Of a DNA stretch of 64,000 nucleotides, positions 1 to 13,481 are shown piece after piece. A program made the position numbers and the translations under genes. Source of the stretch: Adineta steineri (taxonomy: Eukaryota; Rotifera; Eurotatoria; Adinetida; Adinetidae). The notes under the pieces were generated by a model. The model was not told where the DNA came from, did no database searches, and saw only the letters and a list, made by a program, of their open reading frames with translations. The stretch covers positions 264,778 to 328,777 of the forward strand of contig CAJNOI010000089.1 in NCBI GenBank assembly GCA_905250115.1. Direction: 5' to 3'. Position 1 is the first letter of the stretch; each line of letters starts with the position of its first letter.

Positions 1-1074
1 AATATGAAGAATAGAGCAGATTTTGTTTCTCGTTTTATGTATTGTGTTATTTTAGATTTGCAAAAAAATAAATAGGAGAAAAAAAAAGGAAATATTAATT
101 TTCTCGATACATTGATTCAAAGTAAAGCTACAGCAATACATGAAAGAAAAGAAAAGTATAAGATATCATTTATATGTGGCGCCATCATTCATAGAACTAG
201 ATCGAAGGAGGAACGGGAGATAGGAACAAATAACGAAATGGTGGAAGTGTATTTGGATAAATCTTCTACTGTTTTTTGTTTCCTTGCTTAATTATTTATT
301 TTAGATTGATTTTACTAGTCAAGATTTTCGATATAAATGTTCATCAATTCTGATAATGTGTAGATGATATGTGTCTTATACAGAGAATTTAGATTTTTCT
401 TGAATAGTTTCTAATCTACTAGAGAATATTTTGATAATCTATTTAGAATTACACTGTTCCTCCTTAAAGCTCAAGAATTTGTCCTATGATTTATCATCGG
501 TTGTAGCAATTTTGATATATGTTTGAGAATTATTGAATATTGATTAATTTATCAGGATCGTTTTGCCGATCGCATATAAATACAAATAAATCGATTTCAC
601 GTGTAAAATACTGAAGATTACTATCACGATTGATGAATGAATATTCAAAGCCTAACGACTAAGCCTATTTAGAATTTAATCTTCGAAATGTTTCGATTAT
701 TGTTTGACTGCGTAGCGAAGAATGTGCTTTGAAATAAGAATTTTGAAGCTGTTGTTGGTTTTAATCATTGTGCTGATAGACTTGATTATTTTGATAATTG
801 AAGTACTGTACATGTTCAATTTGTTTGCTATGATTTTTTTTCTTTTTCAAGTGGTGATTCATCGCCGTTATTTCTCCATTAACAAAACTGCGTAATGTGA
901 TTGTTATTCTTCTTTTCTGCATGTACCGTTATTGTTTTTGTCGATTGTTTATGTCTTCTTTTTCATTTCTAATGAAATTTTGTATAGAATGATCGCTGTC
1001 ACATTGATACTTGATTAATATTTCTTATATGTACCTTCGATTATTCGATATTTTTTAGATAACAATAAAAGAGA
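1..1074. other. AT-rich non-coding stretch upstream of the ERICH2-like gene
   Basis: I see no convincing exon on either strand. The stretch is AT-rich with short homopolymers. It presumably holds the promoter and 5' UTR of the gene starting at 1075, but no specific element can be named. Confidence 0.5.
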
Positions 1075-1733
1075 ATGTCTCATTTAAAAACTAGTAAAAC
1101 CAATCAAATTAAATCGAGCAATGCAGAGAAAAAAGATAAACAAATAAATAAAGAAAATCAACCAAAAAGTAAATTAATTTAAATGTATTCCGTGTTTGTT
1201 TTCTAAAATATTTAGTAATGAAGATGATGAAACAGAAGAATCTTCATCGAGTGATGATGATGATGATGAACCAATTCGTGCTCCAATTCAATTAAAAATT
1301 GAAGTAAAAAAATACTAAGGAAAGATAAAATTCTTATATCCTTTATCTAGTTTGTTAATTCAATTATGTTTCGTCAATGGGAATTAGCACAAAAATTATG
1401 TCAATTTATGTTAATATATGAACCAAATAATAGTGAAGCTAAACAATATGCTCCATTAATTGATTATATGTTAGAACAAGAACAAGCAGCATCTTCATCC
1501 TCATCAGATGACGATTCAAGTGATACAACTAATTAAAAAATAATATTAAATATATTTCAATTATTTATTTAGGTGATGATGACGATGGTGATGATGATGA
1601 TGACGCATCTGGAAGTAGTAGTAGTAGTTCATCTTCTTCCGAAAATGAAGAAGAAACAACAACTGATATTGATGATGCTAAAGCACCAAAACCAGTCAAT
1701 GCTTCTTTATCTCATAAATGTCATCATAAATGA
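1075..1733 (+). CDS. ERICH2-like (glutamate-rich protein 2) protein, 4 exons
   Basis: Proposed exons are 1075-1168, 1224-1303, 1351-1519 and 1573-1733, giving 167 aa. Exon 3 encodes the diagnostic block, with WELAQKLCQFMLIYEP followed by NNSEAKQYAPLIDYML. From memory of the family this matches the conserved C-terminal helices of animal ERICH2. The rest is an acidic Asp/Glu/Ser low-complexity tail and a Lys/Asn/Gln-rich N-terminus. Exon 2 stays in frame only with the AAG acceptor at 1222-1223, not the nearer TAG at 1213-1215. The exon 3 donor (A|GTGATA at 1520) is weak; without that splice the protein would end at a TAA just downstream. Function is unknown. The family name is moderately supported by the exon 3 motif, while the start and the acidic tail are less certain. 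Confidence 0.6.
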
Positions 1734-2758
1734 TAAAAATACAAAGACTTTCGTCCATTTTATTGGAATCTTGTTTTTTTTGAAAATAGTTCTTTTTAAT
1801 TTCAAGTCAATTTCAATAAATTAAATCATATTTCTGCAACAGAAATTCTAATATTCTTCTCACATTCAACAAAGGCAAACTTCAATAGATAGCTATATAT
1901 AACATCTATCATGTCAACAATTGGAAATTATCAAAAACTATTAGCTTTTCATTGTTTTTGTCACTTATCTTTTGGTGCATTTCCTAATCTTGGGATACTC
2001 ACGAGATTTGTATTACTAATGATCGTATTAAAGATACATTTGATCAAGCTAGTGAACAGCTCTTTTATTGAATATGACTCAAAATGACCGAAGAATTTTT
2101 CATAATTTCGACAAAGTGTGATACTGAAATCATGTAATTTATTACAAAGCAAACATTTTATTTTTTCGAGAACAACGCGTGTCCGACTATCATAAAAGAG
2201 TGAAGGATAATGATAATTAAGAGAAATTATGTTTTTAATAAATCAGTTAATAGTATTTTTATGTTCATTATTAGAATATTCAGTAACAAAATTTATTTAT
2301 ATTATTGTCATGGCGTCTTTATTTTCTTAGAAAAATAAACTTTCAGAGGACTTTAAATATTATAATTAAACAAATAATAGAATGACGAGAATTTTATTTT
2401 CCCTACTACTTATTTCCAGACCAATGAAATTTTAAGGATAATATGATAACTATGGTAATAATATAATGTTCATCAATACAATTGTTTGACAAATGATGAC
2501 ATCTATGAATGTTATTTTTATATTTTCCTATTTTTTATTGATATTTAATGAATTTTATTTCGTTTTAAAATAAAATTTAATTTTTGATTCTAAAATAAAT
2601 GATTCGAAGAAAATAAAAACTTCACTTGTCATAAAATGATTCATATCCTGCTGGAACAGATGGTTCATTCATTTCCTTCTTTCTTTCATTCTTTCTCTCT
2701 TCTCAATATGGCAGATAATTAATTTTCTGGTTCTTTTATTAACTAACTCATATTTAAA
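1734..2758. other. intergenic, no gene seen
   Basis: AT-rich spacer between two + strand genes. An AATAAA-like polyadenylation signal lies at about 1814-1822. Small ORFs on the - strand here lack recognisable motifs or splice partners. Confidence 0.5.
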
Positions 2759-4149
2759 ATGTCTAATCAACCTGCAACTGAAGACAATCATGATGAACAA
2801 AAAAGCAAAAAACCAGCTGGTAAGTTTTCACATAACTCTCCAACTTCGTTTTTTTTTATATCTAAATTTTCTTAAAAAAAGATACTGCTTTTAAACAACA
2901 ACGTTTACCTGCATGGCAACCAATAATAACTGCAGATACAGCTCTACCAGTTTTCTTAATAATTGGTTTACTATTCATTCCAATTGGTATTGTACTTGTT
3001 GTAACATCGGAACGAGTAATTGAAAAAAAAATAATTTTTTGTTTTCCTATTAAATTTCTTTTTTAAAGGTACTGGAATATGATCTTGATTATACAGATAC
3101 AAATTGTATAAGTTCAACTGGAGGAAATGTAACATGTGCTGATGTTTTACGTAGTAATAATTTTACTGGTGCCTCATGTAATTGTACTAAAACTATTACA
3201 TTAGAACAATCATATACGGTTAGTAGCGTTTTCTTATTTAAAAGATTAAAAAAAAGAAGAAATTTTATTGTAGGGTGAAGTTTATTTTTATTATGGTTTA
3301 ATTAATTATTATCAAAATCATCGTCGTTATGTTAAATCTCGTGATGATAATCAATTACTTGGTAAAGCACCTCCAGTCTCTGCAGATTGTCAACCATTTC
3401 AAACATCAGCAAATGGTACCGCTTATACACCATGTGGAGCTATTGCTAATTCGAAATTTAATGGTTTGTATTTTTTCAACAAAAAATTTCCTACTAGAAA
3501 ACGTGTTTTTTTCCTTTTAAAATAGATACATTAACTTTATCATTCAATGGAACTTCAGTCCCGTTGACAAATATTGGTATTGCATGGACAACTGATAAAG
3601 CTGTTAAATTTCAAAATCCAGCTAATCCAACTACTTGTAATTTAGAAAGAAAACGTTTTTTCCTTGAATAAAAAATATGTATTTTATTTTGTTAGATTTT
3701 ACAAATGCTTCTCGACCACCAAATTGGCAAAAAACACCTTGGGATTTAGATACAAGTAATAATAATACAAATAATGGTTATCAAAATGAAGATTTTATTG
3801 TATGGATGCGTACAGCTGCAATGCCAACATTTAGAAAACTCTATAGAAAATTAAATTTAACTAATGCAGGAACATTTCAAAATGGTTTACCAGCAGGAAA
3901 TTATGTTTTAACAGTTCAATATAGTAAAATGTTTTGTTTTATAGTTACAAAAAAATTCTAGTTTTATTTCTTTTCTTTAAAGATTATCCAGTAACAAGTT
4001 TTTCTGGAAGAAAACAATTTATTATAAGTACAACATCATGGATGGGAGGAAAAAATCCATTTCTCGGTTGGGCTTATATTGCTGTTGGAATTATTTGTAT
4101 GATTGCATTTGTGATCTTTTTTGCTCTTCATAAAACATGGAAAATGTAA
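2759..4149 (+). CDS. TMEM30A: TMEM30/CDC50 family, P4-ATPase (lipid flippase) beta subunit
   Basis: Exons are 2759-2819, 2882-3015, 3069-3218, 3274-3463, 3526-3654, 3696-3923 and 3983-4149, giving 352 aa, close to the usual CDC50 length of about 360. The topology is typical: a short cytosolic N-terminus, TM1 ([18 protein letters not shown]), a large extracytosolic domain with paired Cys and several N-glycosylation sites, then TM2 near the C-terminus. Family hallmarks visible are [31 protein letters not shown] and [21 protein letters not shown]50 proteins chaperone P4-ATPases out of the ER and are required for phospholipid flipping at the Golgi and plasma membrane. The exon 5 donor at 3655 was chosen because it restores a block similar to the vertebrate protein (NLERKHF). 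Vertebrate A and B paralogues cannot be told apart here. Confidence 0.93.
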
Positions 4150-6390
4150 GATTTTTATTAAATATTATTTTAACTTCAATAGAAAAACTTCTCACTATAC
4201 GCTTTATTGACGAGAAAATATTTCCATATGTCATATTATTTTTTTAATTAAGTAAATGTTTAACTCATAGATCTTAGTCAAATTAGTAAATATTTTACAA
4301 AAAAGCTTTTTTATTTCCTCTCTCTAAATTGCGCAAAACAATATGCGCATGACCTTTTTAGATCGTGACAAAATACTGAATAAAATACTTGAATTTGAAG
4401 AAAACTTGATATGTTATTTTTATCATGGATTTCATGATAAATTATATTAATTTAAAATGTGCAGGTGATGAAGATCTATCTGACACGCGAGTACATAGAT
4501 CCATCAATGTACATATACTAGGAGATAAATGTGTGTTTACAAAAAAACAATGCTTGCATCTTTGGGTTAGAATATATATATACATACCTTCAAATTCTGA
4601 CATTTTATTCAGTACGGAATGTCTTACTATTAATATCAATTTGAGTGGGATCGAAATTTATCTAGTCACGATATCGAATATATCTTACCTGGTAATACGA
4701 ATAATAAAATATACGTAGTCGGAAGACCTAGATTGCTGAATAGTTCATCAAGGTTTAAAATTTAGAGTATCTACTCGGTCCAAAAATGATTTTATAATCG
4801 ACAATATTCTTTCATAAGATTATCTCAATCGAGAATAATTTCCGTTCTTTTCAAAAAAAAAGCATTGATTCCCAATCTAATTGTATAACTTGATATAGTT
4901 ATGTATCTGTTACTATTTAAGACATTCTTCTCTTGAACTCTGTAACAGGACTTCGATATTTATTTATTGAAATATAAATTAAAAAAAAGATGTCCGACGT
5001 TGCCGGAAAGGGAGTTAACCTTTCATATTTTGTTAATTTATTCTGACAAGAATGTCGAATAAAATATCTTCCATTGACATTCTGTAATGATATAGGTCTA
5101 TTTTAATTTCTTATCGATGTAAACAATATGGTGTCATATGATTGAATAGAGAATGATATTTTCATTCGTCTAAACAACAACTGTTTGAGTCCTTTTTATT
5201 ATATTTGAGACACACTATTGATTTCGCTATGGATCATTATTTAACTTTGTATAACCATCTTCGAACTATTCTTGCTATCATTTATAACCTTATATTATAT
5301 TTTTCAAGTATTTAAGAGTCTATCGAGTGTTATAAAAGTTTTATTTTTAGAATTAGTTAGAGTTCGTGTATTTTGTTGAGAAAAACTCTAAGTTTATTTT
5401 TATTATTATTAATTCAGTATCAGTAGATCTATTGTTTTTAATTAAAATAAATCTTGATTGATTGATGTCCACATGACATTTCTGCTTTTTATATAACTTA
5501 TAAAAAAAAAAGAAGACAAATGCTACTAGTCAATACAATAGCGACTCATATAATTAAATTCCATAGAGATATATTCAATTACAAATAAGTTTCTATCGAC
5601 ATAAAACTCTTTTTTTTTCCTTCATTGAGATATATCATTTATAAATTGTTCTTTGTATGTTAAAAAGAGAATACTTCTTATCACTAGCATTTTCTTTCGA
5701 TTTCTCTTTTGTACTTTGCTCTTTAAATCTCATACGTTGACTAACTGATGATATTTAATCTATAGTTGATTAATCATTGTATTCTTATGAATTTATTTTC
5801 TACATCTTTATTAGGTTGTTAGACGTAATAGTACAGAAATACGCAAAGATCTTAATATGAGAATGTTAAAAAAGATATTCTTCAACATGAGTTAGTTCGA
5901 TGTAGATTAGTATTCTCTTAGCTGACTCATTTTATAATTATTATTAAACTAATAAATCGATTTAAGAAAAGATGAAATATTTCCGATCGATGAAAATATT
6001 CAATGGATGATTGATTGATGTATTAGATAAGTTAGTAAAAACATATTCGCCTCAAGGGCAGTCGATGCTCCATTTTGTTATTTCGTTAATAAGCTTCACT
6101 TTGCTTGTTCTTTCTATTCTTTTCTTATCTAGTTCTCTTTTTTTTTCTTATTTAGACAAAATCGACCTCCAACATAAACTGGTTGTATGAAAACAAGCAT
6201 ATATTCGGGCTGATATTGGTCTATTTATTTAATCATTATTCATTTGTTGTCGCTATTATTCTTGCTTTTGTTTCTTTCATATATATATACATATATAAAA
6301 TACTCTTGTAATCATGCTTTTCTTGGGAATAAAATGCAATATTTGTTTGTTTCAGATTGTATAATGTCACATATATAAGGTGTTACATCA
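4150..6390. other. intergenic, no gene seen
   Basis: 2.2 kb of AT-rich sequence without exon-like frames. ORFs at about 4425-4718 on both strands overlap each other and show no motif. The 3' part presumably holds the promoter and 5' UTR of the GRAMD1-like gene. Confidence 0.5.
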
Positions 6391-9300
6391 ATGGAAGACA
6401 CAACTACTAAGTAAGTGAACATAGAGAGAGAAATAATAAAGGTGTTTTTTGTTCTTCAAATATATAACTAGTATCGTATGATATTTAGTTAATGGGAAAA
6501 ATAAGAGAAGAGAAAAAGTGGTCATAACAAGTTTTTTTTTAAATTATAGTGACATATCGTCGGATAAGAAAAAAAATGTTCATCGTCGAATGGCTTCATT
6601 ACCTTTAATTCATAATTTCCTGGCTAAGAGTAAACAGTTACTCAGGTAGAATTGCTGCTCATTAGTTAATTAACGATTTAGAAAAATAAAATGATTTTTT
6701 TTTCGATAAAATAAATACTAAGAAAATCTTTTTTTTTGTTTTTATAGTAGTTCATCACCAGAAATTTCACCTATAGTAGAAAATCTATCAGAAGAATCTG
6801 ATAATGTTACATTATTATCTTCGTCATCATCGGTACTTGTCGATACTCAACAATCAAATAATTTATCATCAGATTCTATTGATATATCATCTGATGATAA
6901 ATCTTTTAATGATCAAACATCTGTCGGATACCTTCCAAATACTGACTCATCGAATTCAACAATGGTTATTGTAACATCACCATCATTTACTTCCGATTTA
7001 TTATCTGAACAAAATGATTCAATTGATCAATTAAATTCATCATCATTATCTTTTCTACAAACAAAACAACGTCGAATTGATCATCGAAGAAATAAAAGTG
7101 AACCAATTAAATCAGCTAGTACAGAAGATCTTGCTTCATCAACAATACTTGATCTATCTTCAAATAATGAATCCTCTATTGGGAAAAAATCATCAGTGAA
7201 ACTAACCCCAAATAATAGTTCACCTTTGACAACCTCTAAACAATTGACATTAGAAAAAGTATCATCACAATCATCAACAACATCAAGAAAAAAGAAACCA
7301 TGGTACAATGTAAGTATAATTTCTTATTACTTTTTCATTGGTTAATTTTATCGTACGATTGTCTGAGCATTTTTTATTTACTCTTATTTTTATGTAATTT
7401 ACTCATTGTGTTTGTTATTTCAACGCATGAATGAGTCAATCGTTATATGATGTTACGAATCAATGATAATAATTTTTTTTTTCTTCTCTCCTTTTTCTTT
7501 TTTCCTACGCATAAATATATTGGTATGAGAAGACATGCGCATAAAAAGAAGAGCATGTTAAATGATGGGTATAGACACGTTTAAAAAAAAATAAAAAGAG
7601 CCGCAAGCAAGAAAAAGCAAAAAAAAAAAACTCAACAAGTAGCAAAAAAACGCAATATGTCTGAAAAAGTATCGATACAAACATCATTTCATTGATTTTT
7701 ATATTCTACTCATCCACCTTTTATCTGATTACAACTTAATTTAAATGAAATTCTCTATTTAAAATGGATACAATTCGTTTATTTCTTCGTTCGAGTAGTT
7801 TTCGAGATTCGAAAAGAAAAAAAAATACTACAGCTGACTATTCAAGAACAATATCAACGACAGACGAAACTAATGATTCAAATAATAATTTCTCAATTGA
7901 TATGGATGATGGTCAAAGTTCATCAAATGAAAAATTATCTCGTCATAATATTCAATCATTATTAACAAATTCAACATCAACTTCCTTTGGTTCACATCTT
8001 TCAGTACCTCGTTTAGATCCTGAAACATATTCTGGATTATCAACAGCATCATCAGAAAATCTAATGAGTACAACAGTAGCAGCTAGTGCTTCTGAATCAG
8101 TATCAAATGCTAATTCATTTACAAATCATGATCCTTCCAAACGTCGTCGTTCTTTACATAGAAGTGAAAAACGAAGACGTTCACGAATAATTATTGAACC
8201 TGATTTTTCTCAAACATCTTCATTATCATTACCACTTGTTAGACGAATAAAATCTCGTCGACATCCAGAGAGAATACGAAGACATTCAATAAAACTTAAA
8301 CATTCCCAACATCATACTCAAGTAAATAAATAATCAAAAACATTTTAAACTAACATCAATTACCAATTAGCTGGTCTTGCTTCAATACAAAATATATTCT
8401 ATATCTAATGCTTTACTGCTTCAATATAGGATTCAATTCATTTATGAACACTAACACTAAATGACAAAAAAACACATATCGATTAGCTTTCTGAATAATG
8501 TAGTTATTAGTTATAGTGACATTTATCTTTTGTATTTTTTTTTCAATAAGTAATTAATAGAATTTTATTTAGCCATTTCAAACAACTTATCGTCAACGAT
8601 ATGAAGAATTTCGAAAACTATTTAAAGAATTACCAGACACTGAACGATTAATTGTCGGTAAGTGAGTTTTTTTTTACAAAAAATTTTTTATATTAATAAT
8701 AAAAATTCTCGTTTAGATTATTCATGTGCTTGGCAAAAAGATATATTAGTTCAAGGCCGAATGTATTTATCACAGAATTATTTATGTTTTTATGCTAATA
8801 TTCTTAATTGGAAAACAATTTTATGTTTAAAATTTGAAGATATTGTTGGTATAACACGTGAAAAAACAGCTAAAGTCATTTCAAATGCTATTGCAGTAAA
8901 AACAAATAAAACGGAAAAATATTTCTTTGCAAGTTTTGTAACACGTGATAAAACTTATACTATAATGTATCGAATATGGCAAGCAGTAAAAGATAATCAA
9001 GTAAGATTCCTTGTTTGTTTCTTATTAATTTAATTAAACTATTTTTAGCCAATATCTAGTCAACAATTATGGACAATGATACATGAAAGTTATGGAGATG
9101 ATTTGGATATGACAACAGATGAAGAAGATACTTATCATAAATCATTATTAAATTCACCAAGTGATAAAATGTCATCGAAATCATATACTCCAACTAGTGA
9201 TAAATATGATGTAAGTATATTTTTTATATAAAATTCTTGAGATGTATTTATTTGAATGATAAATTTAGTTATCAAATATTGTTTTGGTAAGTTAATTTTA

Positions 9301-11770
9301 ATGCGTGACGTGTAGTTTTGAGTAGTTTTGTTATGTAAGACGAATCTTGATTAAATTAATCAACCGTATCGACCATTCTATCCTGCCCTTTTCTTTCGTT
9401 CTTTGATGTAGTTACTCAAACAATGACTATCAATATTAAAAACAAAACCCTGCACATATGTTGTTGTTTTTTTGAAATAGAAGTTTGTTCGTTTGTTGTT
9501 TGTAAAGATAGAATCAAGTTTTTAGTGAATCAAATGTCTGAAGAATATATTTTTCTTTTGATTTGTTTAGCGTATAAGACCAAACTCAGTTCTTTCAAGT
9601 ACATTTCAACACGAAGACGATCGTTCAAGTGTTTCATCACGCGGTGAACATCAATCAGATGATGAAAGTATAAATCAAACTGGAGAAGAAGCACGGAATA
9701 ATACACGTATACATCGATCTAAATCTAATTCAATGGAACAAGATATAAATAAAACTACTAGTTTGTTTCAATATTTCTATAGATTTAAAATAAATAGTTT
9801 TCTTAATTTCTATAGAAATTCATTATTTAACAACATGTCCATGTGATTCACATTTAGCAACTGAATTAATTAATCGAACATATTCAATGTCAGTTGAACA
9901 TTTATTTGATTGTATATTTGGTGATAATGATTTTCTTGTTGCTTATCGAGCATCACGTCGTATCAAAGGTTATTTTTTCTTTGCCCTTTGAATATGTTTT
10001 TGGTTTCATATTAGATTCTTTCTTTTGTAGATTTTCGTTCTGCTGAATGGCAAGTAAATGCTGAAACTGGAAAACGCGAACGATTATATACCTTTAAAGT
10101 TGATGTCAATGCTGTTTTTGGTTCTACAACAATTTCTTCAAAAGAAAAACAAGTAAATAAAAGTATTTTCTTATTTCATTTTTTCTAAATTATTTCATAA
10201 ATAGATGATTGAAAGTGAAGTACCAAAATCATATTATATAATTGATACAGAAGTACGAAATGAAGGAATAAAATATGCGGATACTTTTTATGTCGCATCT
10301 CGTTACTGTCTTGTACAGACAGGACCAAACAAATCACATTTGCGAGTAACATGTGATGTAAAATATGTCAAAAGTTTAATGGCTATAATCAAAAGTAAGT
10401 AATGATATGCGTTTTCCTAGAAAAAAATTTCCGATTGGAAGTTATTTTAACTATGATCACGCCATCAGTTTACAGCGAGTCATACATTACCTATAATCAT
10501 TCTTCTTTTTCTTTTCTGTTCGCGAAAAAAACAAGGAATACTAGTTGTTATTATTATTTTTTTCTTCTTGTTCTGTCATAACTACCCGAAGTCGTATGTT
10601 GATGGTGTCATGTGTAGGGAGTGGATGTATATAAAAGAAAAGAATGAATCAATCAAAATATCACAGCATTTATTTTTCACCAAAAACATTTGAGAATAAT
10701 GAAGAAAATAAAAATAAAGAAAACTATTTCACGATTTGTTAAATGTCATATTTTATGTGCTCGTTCAGCGTTCATCGAAAAAAATGCAATGGCTGCACTC
10801 CAAGACTCATTTACTGATCTAAGTAAGTTTATTTATGTTACTATTGTTAACCTGCTTAATGCTTTATAGTTTGATTCAAAAAAAAAAACACAATTAAATT
10901 TGTGTGTGTTTTGCTAGAGTTTATTTTATAAATAGAAACTAATTATTTGTATATTTAGTGAAACGTATCGATCAAGAATCTTCCAAAAAACCACGAACTC
11001 TCAGTATTAGTAATAAAAATAATGAAAGAGAAATATTAGTCCAATCTCCATCAGTCATATCACCAAGGCGATTATCACGACAACAACAGGAAAATGAATT
11101 ACCTTCATCTATAAATAATCTTTCAGTTCGTTTACATGATGAACAACCAATACAAAATCAAACCAGTAAATTATATTTTTGAATTTCATATTAATTCAAT
11201 AATAAAATATTCTTTTTTTATCTAGGTTCAGATGTTGCTGTTGTTACTTCCAATCCATCATTAACATCTAGGAATACTTTCCTAATACCATTTTGTTTAA
11301 TCATGTAAATATTATACATATATATATTTTTTCTCCTTCAAACGAATAACAATCTTATATGAAATTTTCTAGAATGTTACTTTTATTAATTGTGAATATA
11401 TTTTTATGTATGAAATTAAATCAAATTGATCAAATAACCGATCGCCTTGTGCAAAGTTATCCAGCATGGTTAAATAAATACTCGTAAGATAATATTTATT
11501 CCATTTCATTCAAAATAAATATTTTTTTTTCTAAATTTAGATATCAACAAGAAGACAATGTATGGTCATTATTATTAAAAAAGCAAGAAGAATATTATCA
11601 AATTCAATTACAAAGTTTGCAATCCATCTTAACAACAACGCATAATGCTTTAAGAAATGTTCGTATTTTGTTTTACTTGAAGTTTTGAATTGATTTCTAA
11701 TTTTATTTATTTTTGATAGGTTACTGACACATTAAGTCAATTAGCTAAATTAAACAGTGGATCAAGTTGA
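6391..11770 (+). CDS. GRAMD1: GRAMD1/Aster-type sterol transfer protein (GRAM + VASt + TM)
   Basis: Long-isoform exons: 6391-6410, 6550-6645, 6748-7309, 8573-8657, 8717-9000, 9049-9210, 9571-9760, 9816-9968, 10031-10152, 10205-10394, 10769-10822, 10959-11165, 11226-11304, 11373-11483, 11541-11658, 11720-11770. All phases agree; the protein is about 827 aa. Order: a Ser/Asn-rich N-terminus; a GRAM domain at aa 227-330 (FRKLFKELPDTERLIVDYSC, QGRMYLSQNYLCFYANI); an acidic linker; a VASt/StART-like domain at aa 470-640 ending in KTFIEKN; one C-terminal TM helix (LIIMLLLLIVNIFLCMKL); and a short luminal tail with a possible coiled coil. In animals these ER-anchored proteins move cholesterol from plasma membrane to ER at contact sites. 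GRAM senses phosphatidylserine and cholesterol, VASt carries sterol. Paralogues A, B and C cannot be separated here. Confidence 0.93.
7764..8321 (+). CDS. GRAMD1: alternative first coding exon of the GRAMD1-like gene
   Basis: The open frame begins at ATG 7764 and runs 186 codons to a GTAAAT donor at 8322, in phase 0. Phase 0 is exactly what the shared GRAM exon at 8573 needs. No AG acceptor lies in the roughly 60 bases before the ATG, so this looks like a separate first exon with its own promoter rather than an internal exon. The encoded N-terminus is Ser/Thr-rich and then strongly basic (Arg/Lys clusters such as SKRRRSLHRSEKRRRSR). It differs from the acidic Ser/Asn-rich N-terminus of exons 6391-7309. 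The isoform would be about 787 aa. The frame and splice phase are seen directly; use as an alternative promoter is inferred. Confidence 0.65.
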
Positions 11771-12029
11771 AATGCACCTATTGTTTATAAAAATTCGAAT
11801 TTGGTGCTTTATACCGGTGTATCTCTTTATTTTTTATTTGTATATTTATTTATTCGTTCACTAGAACAATTGTGATTTTGTTTTTTTCTATTTAACTTAA
11901 TATTGATCAAATAAAAAGAAGTCGTTTTTTGTTTTTATTAATAATATTACCAATATTTTTTAATACATATCATATGACTTGTCTTCAAAAGAAAACTAAA
12001 TTGCGTTGTTTTTTTTGTTTTGTTTTGAG

Positions 12030-12499
12030 ATGGGTCGAAGATATTATTGTGATTATTGTGATAAAAGATTACCACCTGGTTTAACTCATCGAAAAACTCA
12101 TAATAAAAGTATTCAGCATATAAATAATAAACGAGTCTATTATCTTCAATTCAAAGGTTTGAATAATTAATTTTGATTACAATTGAAAAGTATATTTTCT
12201 ATAGATCCTATTGAGATGTTGATAGATGAACGATCAAAAAGAATTTGTAATAAATGGACTCAAACTGGTTCATGTCCTTTTGGTAATAATTGTAAATATT
12301 CACATCGATCAAATTATGATCTTATTCAATTAATTGAACAAACAAAACAAAGTAGTTTCTTTTTTATTCAACAATTTTGTTTTTCAAATATTTTTACTTA
12401 AAACTAGATTTTAATAGCCAATCAAATTTTGATGTGCAACTATGGATACAAAAAAAACTATCAAATGAAATTATTTTGCCTCAATCTCTTGCTTTATAA
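12030..12499 (+). CDS. ZMAT5: ZMAT5-like U11/U12 snRNP 20 kDa protein
   Basis: Exons are 12030-12156, 12205-12351 and 12408-12499, giving 121 aa; the human protein is about 170 aa. The N-terminal U1-C/matrin-type zinc finger reads MGRRYYCDYCDKRLPPGLTH with the second His pair in HKTHNKSIQH. A CCCH finger follows (CNKWTQTGSCPFGNNCKYSH), the same order as in ZMAT5. The C-terminus keeps a short WIQKKLS helix resembling the human WLEKRAK segment, but the proline-rich tail is missing. ZMAT5 is a component of the U11/U12 di-snRNP of the minor spliceosome. The gene starts about 260 bp after the GRAMD1 stop on the same strand. Identification rests on the two fingers and their order. Confidence 0.88.
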
Positions 12500-13289
12500 A
12501 TAAAATCTATTGATTGTTAAAATCCTTCAGGATCAACTCTTTACTCTTTGTTGTTATTTCCGTTGAAAAAATATAAAGCATTAACATCGAGACAGAATCA
12601 AACGACGAGAAACTATTATTCCCATAGAGTTCTATTTATAATAATACATGTCCGATTGATGTTCTAGAAGATGCGAACAAATTTTTAATGTCAGCTTCTT
12701 TTTTTCTTCTTCTTCTTCTTCCACAGTATTATTATCGATCTACGAGCGGTTCCCAATAGCGTGTCTGAACATTTTTTGAGAGTTTTATGTCTGTTACTAA
12801 ACGTACTTAAGCATAAAAAACCTATTAATGCATTTCTTTAAGATGATTATTTTGCTTTTAGAATATTATAAGAATAAAAAGAAGTTTTAATGTCGTAGAT
12901 TTATAACATCTGCTGCAGTGATGATGATAATATACGACTCAGATGTGGATCATTGATAGGTTTAATGTATATTGAAACTGATACAAAAGAATATCGATTG
13001 GAAATATATAAAAAAAACAAATCATTAATAAATAGTCCCTTTCGCAGCATGAAAAATAATGATAATGATGAGAAAACAAAAATCAGATTTATACAACTAG
13101 AAAAGTTCTTTTTATTGCTTTTCCAAAAGACAAAAAAATATGAATGATGATCATTTCATGATGAAAACAGTTGTTTGGTTATTAAATACATTGCGAATGA
13201 TAGATGATAACATGAACTCATTTATTATTATATACATGATGATTGTTTCAGAATTCTACACAAGAGAAAATCAGTTGATTTCCTCGAAA
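12500..13289. other. intergenic, no gene seen
   Basis: AT-rich spacer with a short CTT microsatellite near 12705-12720. No exon is supported. The tandem duplication array begins at about 13290. Confidence 0.45.
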
Positions 13290-13481
13290 CATATTATCTT
13301 TTGTCAATAAATTTATTGACTATTTAATACTTGATATAACTGCTAATTAGTTTTAACAATATTATCTATCACCAATATTAAAGAAGTAGATTATATATTT
13401 CACATAGTTCGAGTTTATTTCAATAAAATAAAGCATTATTAAAAAACAAATACAAAATTTACAAAATGATTATTTGTATTA

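Noticed and set aside
1961..2152. 63-codon ORF on the - strand
   Set aside because: No motif, no splice partners, typical chance ORF in spacer.
4425..4718. Overlapping ORFs on both strands
   Set aside because: They overlap on opposite strands and neither shows domain-like composition.
7870..8073. - strand ORF
   Set aside because: Antisense shadow of the alternative GRAMD1 first exon; His/Asn/Leu pattern comes from complementing Asn/Ser/Asp codons.
9423..9647. + strand ORF inside GRAMD1
   Set aside because: Covers intron sequence and reads the next exon in the wrong frame.
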